From: Prevotellaceae bacterium
GTDB taxonomy: Bacteria; Bacteroidota; Bacteroidia; Bacteroidales; Bacteroidaceae
DNA: 61,617 nt
Direction: 5' to 3'
NCBI GenBank assembly: GCA_028723455.1
Contig: JAQYEW010000004.1
Location: 1-61,617, forward strand
The number at the start of each line of letters is the position of its first letter. Position 1 is the stretch's first letter. The notes below the pieces were generated by a model, which was given only the letters and a program-made list of their open reading frames with translations, did not search any database and was not told where the DNA came from. This document shows positions 17,854 to 26,513 of the stretch, one piece after another. A program made the position numbers and the translations under genes.

Positions 17854-19377
17854 TTACTTCTTTTTCCAGAATGCCCGCTCCGCTTGTTGTTGGGCGAATT
17901 TCTCTGCGTTTTGTCTTTCCCAAGCTTCACGCTGCGTTTTGCTCTTTAGCTGGGCAGTGTAGCTGGCCTGTTGTTTGGCATATCTCTCAGAGTCGCTGGC
18001 AATGGCTTGCTTCAGGTTTTTGTGTCTTTCTGCGTTAAAGGCGGAATAGGCGATCAGGACGTTGTTCAAAGAACGTTTCGCTTCACTGAAATTCTGTTGC
18101 TTGCGGTAGCAGTCGGCTTGTTTATAGTACATTTCGGCCAGGTACTGGCCCTTAAGCCCGGCCTCTTGGGCGTTTTGCAAGGCTTCGCTGTAGTACTGTA
18201 TGGGTGCCGAGAAACCATTGCGCCATTGCTGTACGCGGGCATTGAAATCCTTCACGGACTCATTCTTTTCTTGTACAGGGAAGGGTGTCTGTGCCATTGC
18301 GTCGGCAGCGAAGCGTGCGGCCAGGGAACGTTCGTTGGCGTTCTTGGCCAGCCGGATCGCTTCCAGGAAATAGTCCCTGGCAACCTCTCTGTTTTTGTCA
18401 ACGGTCAGCGACATTTGCCCCAGGCCAATGCAGTTGGCATAGTTGGCCTGGATGATGTTGCTGTATTCACAGGCAGTGTAGAATATGTCCTGCCCGAAGC
18501 ATCCGTTGAGCATCATGAGGTGAATGGCTCTGTTCAGTACTTCAGGGTTCTTCTTGTTCGCCTCAACAACGGGCGTGTAGTATTTCACCAGATTGTCTAC
18601 GGTGCCGGCACCCGTCTCGTTGAAATAGAACTGGATATTGTTGCGGGCCCCTGCGTAATGTGCCCAGCGCGTAGTGTCCGCTTTGTAGACTTCCATCATC
18701 TTGTCGCAACTCTCCAGACAATCGACATAGTCTGTGAGCAGTTGCTCGAGATGCTTCTCCTTGTCTTCTTCGTACAGTCGGGTACATACTTTGAAATATT
18801 CCTCCAGAAAGAAAGGAGCCACCTCGCCGTCCGCGTTCAGGTTGCTTTCGCGTACGGTTTTAAAGGCCGCAACATACATTTCATAGTTCTTACGCACGGG
18901 CATGGCCCCTTGTGGCAATTGGTCGCGCAGGCTCCATGCCAGATGGGCGCGCCAGCATTGGATGTCGCCACGGGAAACGATGGGATGCTTCTGGTCGTCA
19001 AAGCTGTTGATGGCTTCAAGGTTGTTTTCAGCATAGTCCAGCATCTCCTCCAAATCCTGAAAGAACACGAGCTTTTGAATGGAATCGCGTTCTTCGATGA
19101 TCAGGGGGCGCAGGAACTCGTTGGCAGTTCCGTAGTATGTAAGGCCGAAGTTGCAATAGGGGATGTTGGTCAGCAGTTCGCGCCAAGGACGGTACGCTGC
19201 CTGCCAATCTTTGGCTTGATAGGACCTCACATAATCGTTATAGATGTTCAGGGCCTTCTGATTGCCAATGACTTTATCTCCTAATCGTTGCTCCGGCGTT
19301 GTCCCCTTGTATTGTGCCGAACTGCTGACAGGCAGGGATAGCAAGAAGAAACCTATTGCCAGACGAGTGATTTTCAT
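17854..19377 (-). CDS. Secreted tetratricopeptide-repeat protein
   Basis: The start at MKITRLAIG gives 507 residues with a signal peptide ending SSSAQ. The rest is almost entirely paired helices. TPR-like units are visible near NYVRSYQAKDW-type helices, ARDYFLEAIRLAKNANERSL and MYYKQADCYRKQQNFSEA. The tail is coiled-coil, rich in Gln, Lys and Ala (EKFAQQQAERAFWKKK). It is the first gene of the five-gene envelope operon and probably acts as a periplasmic scaffold. The nearest strong upstream promoter is that of asd, with a hairpin between. The operon may therefore be read through from asd or have a promoter I do not recognise. Confidence 0.75.
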   Translation of the reverse strand: MKITRLAIGFFLLSLPVSSSAQYKGTTPEQRLGDKVIGNQKALNIYNDYVRSYQAKDWQAAYRPWRELLTNIPYCNFGLTYYGTANEFLRPLIIEERDSIQKLVFFQDLEEMLDYAENNLEAINSFDDQKHPIVSRGDIQCWRAHLAWSLRDQLPQGAMPVRKNYEMYVAAFKTVRESNLNADGEVAPFFLEEYFKVCTRLYEEDKEKHLEQLLTDYVDCLESCDKMMEVYKADTTRWAHYAGARNNIQFYFNETGAGTVDNLVKYYTPVVEANKKNPEVLNRAIHLMMLNGCFGQDIFYTACEYSNIIQANYANCIGLGQMSLTVDKNREVARDYFLEAIRLAKNANERSLAARFAADAMAQTPFPVQEKNESVKDFNARVQQWRNGFSAPIQYYSEALQNAQEAGLKGQYLAEMYYKQADCYRKQQNFSEAKRSLNNVLIAYSAFNAERHKNLKQAIASDSERYAKQQASYTAQLKSKTQREAWERQNAEKFAQQQAERAFWKKK

Positions 19378-19398
19378 GATCTGTTTGTACATATAAAC

Positions 19399-19436
19399 AA
19401 GGTTGTCGGCATGGAGAATTCCATGCCGACAACCTT
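19399..19436 (-). terminator. Perfect 16-bp inverted repeat between asd and the envelope operon
   Basis: AAGGTTGTCGGCATGG and CCATGCCGACAACCTT pair around a 6-nt loop. The T tract on the minus strand is weak (TTGTTTAT). The hairpin may therefore only attenuate read-through from asd into the downstream TPR gene, whose start is 22 bp away. Confidence 0.65.
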
Positions 19437-19447
19437 CTGATAATCCA

Positions 19448-20458
19448 TTATTTAATATTTCCAACCTTAATCAGATACTCCGCGATTTGCACCGCATTCA
19501 ATGCGGCACCCTTCTTGATCTGGTCGCCTACAATCCAGAAGCTGAGGCCATTCTCGAATGCCAGGTCCTTGCGGATACGGCCTACGTAGATATCGTCCTT
19601 TCCGGCCAGGAAGAGGGGCATGGGATAAATCTTGTTGGCCGGGTCGTCCATGAGCTGTACGCCCTGACCGTTCTTCACGGCTTCGGCAAACTGTTCCGGG
19701 CTTACGGGTTCTTCGGTTTCTACCCAGATGGCCTCACTATGGCTGCGAAGCGAGGGAACACGCACGCAGGTGGCACTGCACTTGGCGTCTGTGTGCATGA
19801 TTTTCTGCGTCTCGTGATACATCTTCATTTCCTCCTTGGTGTATCCGTTCTCGGTAAAGACATCAATCTGGGGGATGAGGTTGTATGCCAGCTGATAAGC
19901 GAATTTCTCTACGGTAACGGGTTTGTTGTCCAGCACTTCACGGTACTGCTGCTCCAGTTCCGCCATGGCGGCAGCGCCCGCACCGCTGGCAGCCTGATAC
20001 GATGCCACGCGGATCCGCTTGATGTGGCTGATTTGTTCCAGGCATTGCAGGGCAACAACCATCATGATGGTGGTACAGTTGGGGTTGGCGATGATTCCGC
20101 GGGGGCGGTTCAGTGCGTCTTCGGCGTTGCACTCGGGCACTACGAGGGGCACGTCAGCGTCCATACGGAAGGCAGAACTGTTGTCAATCATAACAGCACC
20201 GTACTTGGTGATGGTTTCGGCATATTCTTTTGAAATGCCGCCGCCGGCACTGGTAAAGGCAATGTCAACGCCTTTGAAATCGTCGTTATGCTGTAGCTCC
20301 TTTACTTCGATTTCTTTGCCGCGGAAGGAGTATTTCATACCTGCACTGCGCTTGCTGCCAAACAGCAACAATTCATCAATGGGAAACTCTCTTTCGCTCA
20401 GAACGCGCAGGAACTCCTGCCCAACAGCGCCACTGGCGCCAACGATTGCTACTTTCAT
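19448..20458 (-). CDS. asd: Aspartate-semialdehyde dehydrogenase
   Basis: The 336-residue protein has the NADP-binding GASGAVGQE motif at residues 7-15. It also has [15 protein letters not shown], the catalytic Cys in IANPNCTT (about residue 129) and the substrate-binding [12 protein letters not shown]. It reduces aspartyl phosphate to aspartate semialdehyde, the branch point to lysine/diaminopimelate, threonine and methionine. Length and motifs are normal for the bacterial family. A consensus promoter sits directly upstream. Confidence 0.97.
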   Translation of the reverse strand: MKVAIVGASGAVGQEFLRVLSEREFPIDELLLFGSKRSAGMKYSFRGKEIEVKELQHNDDFKGVDIAFTSAGGGISKEYAETITKYGAVMIDNSSAFRMDADVPLVVPECNAEDALNRPRGIIANPNCTTIMMVVALQCLEQISHIKRIRVASYQAASGAGAAAMAELEQQYREVLDNKPVTVEKFAYQLAYNLIPQIDVFTENGYTKEEMKMYHETQKIMHTDAKCSATCVRVPSLRSHSEAIWVETEEPVSPEQFAEAVKNGQGVQLMDDPANKIYPMPLFLAGKDDIYVGRIRKDLAFENGLSFWIVGDQIKKGAALNAVQIAEYLIKVGNIK

Positions 20459-20502
20459 ACCTTAAAACTGCTTTCCTTAAAATAAATTATATGTACCAGG
20501 CG

Positions 20503-20533
20503 CAAAGATAGGGACTTTTTCATTATTGGCAAA
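20503..20533 (-). promoter_or_regulatory. Promoter of asd
   Basis: On the minus strand TTTG (20533-20530) and TATCTTTG (20510-20503) are exactly 19 bp apart, a full consensus match. The leader to the asd start is about 40 nt. Confidence 0.85.
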
Positions 20534-20584
20534 GAGGAAAGGACAAAATACAAGAAGATTTGGTTTTCTTTCGTTAAAATCCTG

Positions 20585-20592
20585 TATCTTTG
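20585..20592 (+). promoter_or_regulatory. -7 box of the cation/proton antiporter gene
   Basis: TATCTTTG matches TANNTTTG, with a TTTG 22 bp upstream (20559-20562), slightly far. The element covers the TTG at 20590, which is open in frame with the antiporter. That TTG therefore cannot be its start, and the ATG at 20626 is chosen. Confidence 0.65.
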
Positions 20593-20625
20593 CACTTAAA
20601 CAGACAGACACCTTTGACATACTGT

Positions 20626-22752
20626 ATGCATGATTTTGCGTCCTCTTTTCTTTATCACAAGAATGCCTTGATAACAGATCCCTCGGGAATCTTCTTTGTC
20701 GTACTGGTAATTATTCTGTCGGCTCCCTTGATGCGACGTTTGCGCGTGCCGCATATCGTTGGGATGATTCTTGCGGGTGTGCTCATCGGCCCTCATGGTC
20801 TGCATCTGATTGACCGCGACCGCAGTTTTGAAATCTTTGGACAGGTGGGTGTCTACTACATCATGTTTATGGCTGCCCTGGAATTGGATATGGGGTCGGT
20901 ACAGAAATACGGGCGACGCGGTATGGAGTATGGCTTGCTCACTTTCTTTGTCCCTTTCTTCCTGGGTTTCCTAAGCAGCCGCTGGCTGCTGGACATGCAT
21001 CCCATCACCAGTGTATTGATGGGATGTATCTATGGCTCGCATACCCTGGTCAGTTATCCCATTGTCGGACGTTATGGCCTGGCCAAGCATCGTACGGTGG
21101 TTGTGGCGGTGGTCAGCACGGCCGTGGCAACGATGGCAGCCCTTTTGACGCTGGCCATGGTGCTGGAATTGCGCAAGCCCGATGTGGGTTGGCGTTTCTG
21201 GGTGTTGTTCTTTTTCCGGTGTGTGGCTTATTTCACTTTCATCGGTCTCTTGCTTCCACGTATGGCGCGGTGGTTCTTGCGCCGTTTTGACGATAGCATA
21301 CTGCATTTCACTTTCATCCTGGCGGTGGTCTTCTTGAGTGCCGTGCTGGCGAAGGCCGCGGGCTTGGAGGGGCTTTTGGGTGCTTTCCTTGCCGGTTTGG
21401 TGTTGGGTCGCCTGATACCGCGCACGTCGCCTTTGATGAATCGTATCGAGTTTGTGGGCAATGCGCTCTTCATCCCTTATTTTCTGATCGGGGTGGGCAT
21501 GCTTGTCGATTTGAGTGTGCTCTTTAGCGATCTGGGTACGATATGGATGGTTCTGTTGGTGGTTGTAACGGCAACGCTGGTAAAACTGTTGCCTGCCATT
21601 GCCGCAAAGTGGATTTTCAAGGACCGTTGGATGGCGAGCATGATGCTTTTCGGTCTTACCAATGCCCATTCTGCCGGTGCTTTGGCGATGGTGATGATAG
21701 CCTCCGCACCTGCTGTGGGGCTGATGGATGCCGGCATGATCAATGCCACGGTGATGTTGATTCTGTGCAGTTGCATCATCAGCAGTTACGCCACTTCCTA
21801 TGCGGCGCGCAGCCTGGCCCTGAGCGAGACGGAAACGGAAGGCAACCGCGGTTCGTTCCATGGCAAGTGTCTGGTGGCCTACAGCCAAAGCAGCAATGTG
21901 GAGATGATGACGCAGTTGGGTATGCTGATACGTAATCCCTATATTCCGGAGAGTCTGTTGGGGCTGAACGTGGCTTTCAGCGACCGGCAGGATCCCGGCA
22001 ATGCCCATAACACCGCCGGCAAACAGCTGTTGGAGCAGGCTCAGAAGATAGCCGCGGCTGCCGACGTTCCCTTGGCCACACTCAGCCGTATGGCCACGAA
22101 TGCGGCCACTGGTATCTTGTACACGCTGAGCGAGTATGATTGTGGCGAGGTGGTGGTGTCCTTGGCGGACCGTACGACGGGCATGCCAAAGAGTTCTTTG
22201 GGCACGGTCTTGGATAACATCATTGCGGGAACTCACCGCGAGGTTATCGCCCTGCGTGCCATCGTTCCCTTGGGCACGCTGCGTCGCATCGTGGTGGCTG
22301 TGCCTGCCAAGGCGGAATACGAGGTGGGTTTCTTTAAGTGGGTAGAGCACATCTGCCGCATGGGCGAGCAGTTGGACTGCCGTATTCATTTTCATGCCCA
22401 TGAGGACACGTTGCCCCATATCCGGCATTATATGAAGCGTATTCACCGTACGCTGCGTGTGGAATATACGGCCATGAACCTGTGGGGCCGCTTGTTGAAT
22501 CTGAGTACACAGGTGGGCGGCGACGATCTCTTGGTGGTCGTTACGGCGCGTCCGGGCTTCATCAGTTATCGTTCGGTGTTCGACGGCCTGCCTCTTGTGC
22601 TACATCGCTATTTTAGTAAGGTCAGCCTGATTCTGCTCTATCCCGACCAGTGGGGCGATCCTGCAAACAGTGTTTCCATCTTTGCTCCCAACGGTACGGC
22701 GGTGCGCCGCCGCCCCAGTATCTTGCAGCGTTTTACTTCTGCTGGTCGCTGA
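20626..22752 (+). CDS. Cation/proton antiporter (CPA2/KefB-like) with C-terminal stress-protein-like domain
   Basis: The 708-residue protein has a CPA2 membrane domain in the first ~400 residues. It begins with [20 protein letters not shown] and [19 protein letters not shown], followed by about eleven further hydrophobic segments, including [16 protein letters not shown] and [16 protein letters not shown]. The last ~280 residues are soluble. They resemble one or two universal-stress-protein folds ([14 protein letters not shown], then [18 protein letters not shown]), a common regulatory tail in this family. It probably exchanges Na+ or K+ for H+ across the inner membrane. The last 20 bp overlap the convergent lolD-like gene. 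Confidence 0.88.
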   Translation: MHDFASSFLYHKNALITDPSGIFFVVLVIILSAPLMRRLRVPHIVGMILAGVLIGPHGLHLIDRDRSFEIFGQVGVYYIMFMAALELDMGSVQKYGRRGMEYGLLTFFVPFFLGFLSSRWLLDMHPITSVLMGCIYGSHTLVSYPIVGRYGLAKHRTVVVAVVSTAVATMAALLTLAMVLELRKPDVGWRFWVLFFFRCVAYFTFIGLLLPRMARWFLRRFDDSILHFTFILAVVFLSAVLAKAAGLEGLLGAFLAGLVLGRLIPRTSPLMNRIEFVGNALFIPYFLIGVGMLVDLSVLFSDLGTIWMVLLVVVTATLVKLLPAIAAKWIFKDRWMASMMLFGLTNAHSAGALAMVMIASAPAVGLMDAGMINATVMLILCSCIISSYATSYAARSLALSETETEGNRGSFHGKCLVAYSQSSNVEMMTQLGMLIRNPYIPESLLGLNVAFSDRQDPGNAHNTAGKQLLEQAQKIAAAADVPLATLSRMATNAATGILYTLSEYDCGEVVVSLADRTTGMPKSSLGTVLDNIIAGTHREVIALRAIVPLGTLRRIVVAVPAKAEYEVGFFKWVEHICRMGEQLDCRIHFHAHEDTLPHIRHYMKRIHRTLRVEYTAMNLWGRLLNLSTQVGGDDLLVVVTARPGFISYRSVFDGLPLVLHRYFSKVSLILLYPDQWGDPANSVSIFAPNGTAVRRRPSILQRFTSAGR

Positions 22753-23398
22753 GGATGAGGCCGTCCTGCATGTGCAGGGTGCGGTCGCATTGTGCGGCCA
22801 ACGCTTCATCATGCGTTACGATGACGAAGGTTTGCCCATAGCGTTCGCGAAGGTCGAAGAAGAGGCGGTGCAGTTCTTCTTTATTGTGTGTGTCCAAGCT
22901 GCCCGAGGGTTCGTCCGCCATGACAACGCTGGGCTTGTTCACCAAGGCGCGTGCGACGGCTACGCGTTGTCTCTCGCCGCCGCTCAGTTCGTTGGGCTTG
23001 TGATTGGCGCGCTCGCTGAGGCCCATGAATTCCAGTAGTTCCATAGCCCGCTGCCGCGCTTCCTTTTTGCCCTTCCCTGCGATGAAGGCCGGAATCATGA
23101 TGTTCTCCAATGCCGTGAATTCGGGCAGAAGCTGATGAAATTGGAAGACGAAGCCAATGTGCTGGTTGCGGAACTTGGCCAGTTTGTGTTGCTTCAGGCT
23201 GTCCGTGCGGATGCCGTCAATTTCCACCGTGCCCGAAGTGGGGCGGTCCAGGGTACCCATGATCTGGAGGAGTGTTGTCTTGCCTGCGCCGCTGGCTCCT
23301 ACGATGCTCACAATCTGCCCGTCCGGGATTTCCAGGTTGATGCCCCGTAGCACTTCCAGGTTGTCGAAGCGTTTGGTGATGTCCGTTATCTTAATCAT
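22733..23398 (-). CDS. lolD: ABC transporter ATP-binding protein (LolD/MacB type)
   Basis: The 221-residue protein is a complete single ATPase domain. It has Walker [10 protein letters not shown] (residues 34-42), the Q-loop [14 protein letters not shown], the signature [15 protein letters not shown], Walker [13 protein letters not shown] and the switch His in IVTHD. Sequence and length fit LolD, which powers lipoprotein release from the inner membrane, but no LolC/E permease lies next to it. A MacB-like role is also possible. It is 6 bp after the cvfB-like gene and probably co-transcribed with it. Confidence 0.85.
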   Translation of the reverse strand: MIKITDITKRFDNLEVLRGINLEIPDGQIVSIVGASGAGKTTLLQIMGTLDRPTSGTVEIDGIRTDSLKQHKLAKFRNQHIGFVFQFHQLLPEFTALENIMIPAFIAGKGKKEARQRAMELLEFMGLSERANHKPNELSGGERQRVAVARALVNKPSVVMADEPSGSLDTHNKEELHRLFFDLRERYGQTFVIVTHDEALAAQCDRTLHMQDGLILSDQQK

Positions 23399-23404
23399 GT
23401 GGGG

Positions 23405-24256
23405 TTACTTGCTTTGGGGGTTCAGGCGTAGCCCGTCGGGTTCAATGGTGATGAGGTGTTGCTTGTAGAGGTCACCCACAGCCTTCTTGAACACCTTTTT
23501 GCTTACGCCAAAGACGTTGTAGATATCCTCTGCCGCCGACTTGTCGCCTAACACGGTGCGTCCGCCGTTGTCCTGAAGGTATTTCAGCAGCACTTCGCTA
23601 AAGTCCTTGGCGGCCGCTTGTCCCTCGCGTTGCAGGATGAGGTCAATCTTGCCGTCGGGACGCACCTGGCGCACATAGGCTTTCAGTTGGTCGCCCGTGT
23701 GCAGGGGGCGAAACACCTGGTTGTCATAAATCAGGGCGGCAAACTTGTTGTCCACGATGGCTTTGAAGCCCAGGTCGGTCTTTTGCCAGATCAGGGTGTT
23801 CACCTCGTCTCCGGGTTGGTATGCAGGGGTATCCTGACTCAGAAATTGCTCTACCTTGGCCGATGCCATGATGCGGAAGGTTTCCTCGTCCTGATGAACA
23901 TGTACAATGTACTTATGCCCCTTTTCCATCTTTTTCTTTTGTTCGCGGAAGGGTACGAAGAGGTCCTTCAGTACGCCCCACGACAGGAAGGCGCCGAATT
24001 GGTTGACCCATGCCACCTCCAGATAGGCAAAGTCGCCCACCATGGCCAGTGGATTGCGCATGGTGGCCACCAGTCGTTCCTCGTGGTCGAGGTAAAGGAA
24101 CACGTCCACCTCGTCGCCCACGTCCACCTTTTGTGTCAGTTCTCCGTTGGGCAGCAGGATGCGGCCATACTTGTTGCCTCCGTCCAGATAGAATCCGAAG
24201 TCGGTGAATTTGATGATTTTAAGCCTGTTGATGCGGCCCAGTTGTATCTCTTGCAT
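23405..24256 (-). CDS. S1 RNA-binding domain protein (CvfB family)
   Basis: The start at MQEIQLGRINRLKI gives 283 residues. The CvfB pattern shows as LGRINRLKIIKFTDFGFYLD, ILLPNGELTQKVDVGDEVDV and VATMRNPLAMVGDFAYLEV. Two further S1-like repeats follow (QFGAFLSWGVLKDLFVPF, TDLGFKAIVDNKFAALIY), then a C-terminal winged helix (EDIYNVFGVSKKVFKKAVGD). CvfB proteins bind RNA and affect virulence gene expression in Staphylococcus; the role in Bacteroidetes is not defined. It lies downstream of the rplS terminator. Confidence 0.85.
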   Translation of the reverse strand: MQEIQLGRINRLKIIKFTDFGFYLDGGNKYGRILLPNGELTQKVDVGDEVDVFLYLDHEERLVATMRNPLAMVGDFAYLEVAWVNQFGAFLSWGVLKDLFVPFREQKKKMEKGHKYIVHVHQDEETFRIMASAKVEQFLSQDTPAYQPGDEVNTLIWQKTDLGFKAIVDNKFAALIYDNQVFRPLHTGDQLKAYVRQVRPDGKIDLILQREGQAAAKDFSEVLLKYLQDNGGRTVLGDKSAAEDIYNVFGVSKKVFKKAVGDLYKQHLITIEPDGLRLNPQSK

Positions 24257-24283
24257 GTCTTTAGGGGTTAAATATGGTATTAG

Positions 24284-24325
24284 GAAAAAAGCAGAAAGCA
24301 CCGGGAGGAGGTCCTCTCGATGCTT
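24284..24325 (-). terminator. Terminator of rplS
   Basis: A 14-bp stem with two G:U pairs (24296-24325) is followed on the minus strand by CTGCTTTTTT (24294-24285). It lies 34 bp past the rplS stop. Confidence 0.8.
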
Positions 24326-24358
24326 CTTTTTTGCTTAGGGTTGTCCTCCCGTGAAGCC

Positions 24359-24727
24359 TTACTCAGCGCTGGCGGCGTTTACGCGCTTCTCGGAGATGCG
24401 AGCCTTCTTGCCGGTGAGCTTGCGCAGGTAGTACAGTTTGGCACGACGTACCTTACCAACTTTGTTCACGGTGATGCTGTCGATGTTGGGGCTCTCGATA
24501 GGGAAGATACGCTCTACACCTACGGTGCCGGACATCTTGCGCACGGTGAAGCGCTTCTTGTCCTGGTGGCCGCTGATTTTGATTACCACGCCACGATACA
24601 GCTGGATACGCTCCTTGGTACCCTCGATGATTTTGTAAGCTACGGTTACGGTGTCACCAGCCTTGAATTTGGGGTGCTGCTTGCCGGTAGCAAACGCTTC
24701 CTCAGCAATTTTAATTAAATCTGCCAT
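24359..24727 (-). CDS. rplS: 50S ribosomal protein L19
   Basis: The start at [15 protein letters not shown] gives 122 residues, normal for L19. Conserved blocks are [50 protein letters not shown] and [19 protein letters not shown]. The protein sits at the 30S-50S interface. It has a leader of about 100 nt after a -7 box at 24834-24827, and it is followed by a terminator, so it is monocistronic. Confidence 0.97.
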   Translation of the reverse strand: MADLIKIAEEAFATGKQHPKFKAGDTVTVAYKIIEGTKERIQLYRGVVIKISGHQDKKRFTVRKMSGTVGVERIFPIESPNIDSITVNKVGKVRRAKLYYLRKLTGKKARISEKRVNAASAE

Positions 24728-24826
24728 TTTTTGGTTTGTAATTATAAAATTGTTTGTCATCTCAGCCCGGGCATAACAGGTCTCTCTAAAAACTCCTGCC
24801 AGCGACCTCTGGGCGGAAAGCAAGCG

Positions 24827-24834
24827 CAAAGGTA
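24827..24834 (-). promoter_or_regulatory. -7 box of rplS promoter
   Basis: On the minus strand TACCTTTG matches TANNTTTG and lies about 100 bp before the rplS start. No clear TTTG is found 19 bp upstream. Confidence 0.5.
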
Positions 24835-24876
24835 CGACTTTTCTTCGGAACGGCATCGCTTTCAATGTTTTTTTTG

Positions 24877-24884
24877 TATCTTTG
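24877..24884 (+). promoter_or_regulatory. -7 box directly before the nucleotidase gene
   Basis: TATCTTTG ends only 9 bp before the ATG at 24894. With the usual distance from -7 box to start point, the transcript would begin within about 3-5 nt of the start codon. The -33 region is poor. Confidence 0.5.
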
Positions 24885-24893
24885 CGATAAATT

Positions 24894-25637
24894 ATGAAAA
24901 ACAACTTTCTTTTTTTGCTGTTGTTTCTGCCTCTGTCTGTGGCAGCGCAGCGTCAAATTCGCACCTCACGCATTGAGGTTACAAGTGCGCTTGACGCACA
25001 AGGGAAGTCCGGTACAGGCAATTTGGCCGAGCGTATTCTTTCGCCTTACAAGTCTGGCGTGGACAGTGTCATGAAGCCCGTCTTAGGGCAAAGTCTGGTG
25101 GGTATGAGCGCGGCTCGTCCCGAGAGCCCCTTAAGTAATTGGGCGGCTGATGTGTTGGTGTGGGCTTCCGACTCGTTGGGCAGGCCCGGGCGTGCCGATT
25201 TCGGTTTGGTCAACATCGGCGGTCTGCGTAACAGTATGCCCAAGGGCGTTGTGCGTCGTGGCGATGTCCTCCTGATCAGCCCCTTTCGCAACCGCGTATG
25301 TGCCGTGCTTATCAAGGGGACCCATGTTTTGGCCTTGATGCGTAACATTGCCCGTGTCGGGGGCGAGGGTATCAGTAAGGAGGTGCGGCTGGAGATTACT
25401 CCTCAGGGAGATTTGCTTAGCGCCACTGTCGGAGGCCGACCCATCGACGCGAACCGCGATTATGTGATTGCCACCATTGACTATCTGGCAGAGGGTAACG
25501 ATGGCATGACGGCTCTGGCGGATGCGGAAAAGGTGTATCCGTCGCGGCGTTTGGTTAGCGAGGCGATGATGGATTACATCCTCGCCCATAAGGTCATCGA
25601 CGCCCGGATAGAGGGTCGTGTAACTGTTGTTGAATAA
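24894..25637 (+). CDS. 5'-nucleotidase C-terminal domain protein (split UshA, part 1)
   Basis: The 247-residue protein has a signal peptide ending SVAAQ. It matches only the substrate-binding C-terminal domain of UshA-type 5'-nucleotidases (PF02872): [45 protein letters not shown] and [12 protein letters not shown]. The metal-binding catalytic domain is missing and is encoded by the next gene, 18 bp downstream. The domain order is therefore reversed relative to one-piece UshA. The two products probably form one periplasmic enzyme releasing nucleosides and phosphate. Confidence 0.88.
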   Translation: MKNNFLFLLLFLPLSVAAQRQIRTSRIEVTSALDAQGKSGTGNLAERILSPYKSGVDSVMKPVLGQSLVGMSAARPESPLSNWAADVLVWASDSLGRPGRADFGLVNIGGLRNSMPKGVVRRGDVLLISPFRNRVCAVLIKGTHVLALMRNIARVGGEGISKEVRLEITPQGDLLSATVGGRPIDANRDYVIATIDYLAEGNDGMTALADAEKVYPSRRLVSEAMMDYILAHKVIDARIEGRVTVVE

Positions 25638-25655
25638 AAAGATTTTAAGGATAAA

Positions 25656-26489
25656 ATGAAATGTATATATAATAAGGTATTGCTTTGTAGCCTGATGTTT
25701 TTTGCTATGGCTACGCAGCGTGTTTTTGCCCAGCAGCCCCTGACCATTCTGCACACCAGCGACACCCACTCCTGCATAGAACCGATCAGCAAACGCGACC
25801 CCAATCCCGCAGAGGCCGATAAGGGCGGTTTTATACGTCGTTATAGCCTTATTGAGCAGATGCGCAAGGAAACGCCGGATTTGCTTTTGTTGGATTGCGG
25901 CGATTTTTCTCAGGGCAGTGCTTATTACAACCTCTACAAAGGCGAAGTGGAGGTGAAGCTGATGAATGCCATGCGCTATGACGCTTGTACCATCGGCAAT
26001 CACGAATTCGACAGCGGTATCGAGAATATGGCACGTTTGTTCCGCATGGCCGAGTTTCCCATCGTATGCAGCAATTATGACTTTGCGGGCACGCCCGTCG
26101 AGGGTCTTGTGAAGCCCTATGTCATTATTGAGCGTGCAGGCCATCGTGTGGGAATCATAGGCGTATCGCCTCAGTTGGAAGGCCTTGTGCAGACGAACAT
26201 CTATGGCAAGACAAGGTTTACGCAGCCCGCGGAGGCCGCGCAACCCCTTGTCGACAAACTGCGCCGGGAGGACGGATGCGACGTGATTGTCTGTCTGAGC
26301 CATTTGGGTATCAAGGAGGACATCCGTTTTATCGCGGCCACGCATGACATTGATGTCGTTCTGGGCGGCCACAGCCATACGTATCTGGAGCATGCGGCCT
26401 TCCTTCCCAATGCCGAAGGCAAACTCATTCCCCTCGACCATCAGGGAAAGAACGGCCAATACGTAGGCAAAATCGTTTTAGAGTGGTAA
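25656..26489 (+). CDS. 5'-nucleotidase metallophosphatase domain protein (split UshA, part 2)
   Basis: The 277-residue protein has a signal peptide ending QRVFAQ. It contains the calcineurin-type metal site in order: LHTSDTHSC, LLDCGDFSQGSAYYNL, IGNHEFDSG, CLSHLG and LGGHSHTYLE. This is the catalytic half of UshA-type nucleotidases and stops before the C-terminal nucleotide-binding domain, which the preceding gene supplies. Co-transcription with that gene is likely, and the ABC-F gene starts 24 bp later. Confidence 0.9.
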   Translation: MKCIYNKVLLCSLMFFAMATQRVFAQQPLTILHTSDTHSCIEPISKRDPNPAEADKGGFIRRYSLIEQMRKETPDLLLLDCGDFSQGSAYYNLYKGEVEVKLMNAMRYDACTIGNHEFDSGIENMARLFRMAEFPIVCSNYDFAGTPVEGLVKPYVIIERAGHRVGIIGVSPQLEGLVQTNIYGKTRFTQPAEAAQPLVDKLRREDGCDVIVCLSHLGIKEDIRFIAATHDIDVVLGGHSHTYLEHAAFLPNAEGKLIPLDHQGKNGQYVGKIVLEW

Positions 26490-26513
26490 TCCCTAATTAG
26501 ACAAGTCCAACAC

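Noticed and set aside
20590..20625. TTG start for the antiporter
   Set aside because: The TTG is part of the -7 box TATCTTTG, so it would not be transcribed; the ATG at 20626 fits.
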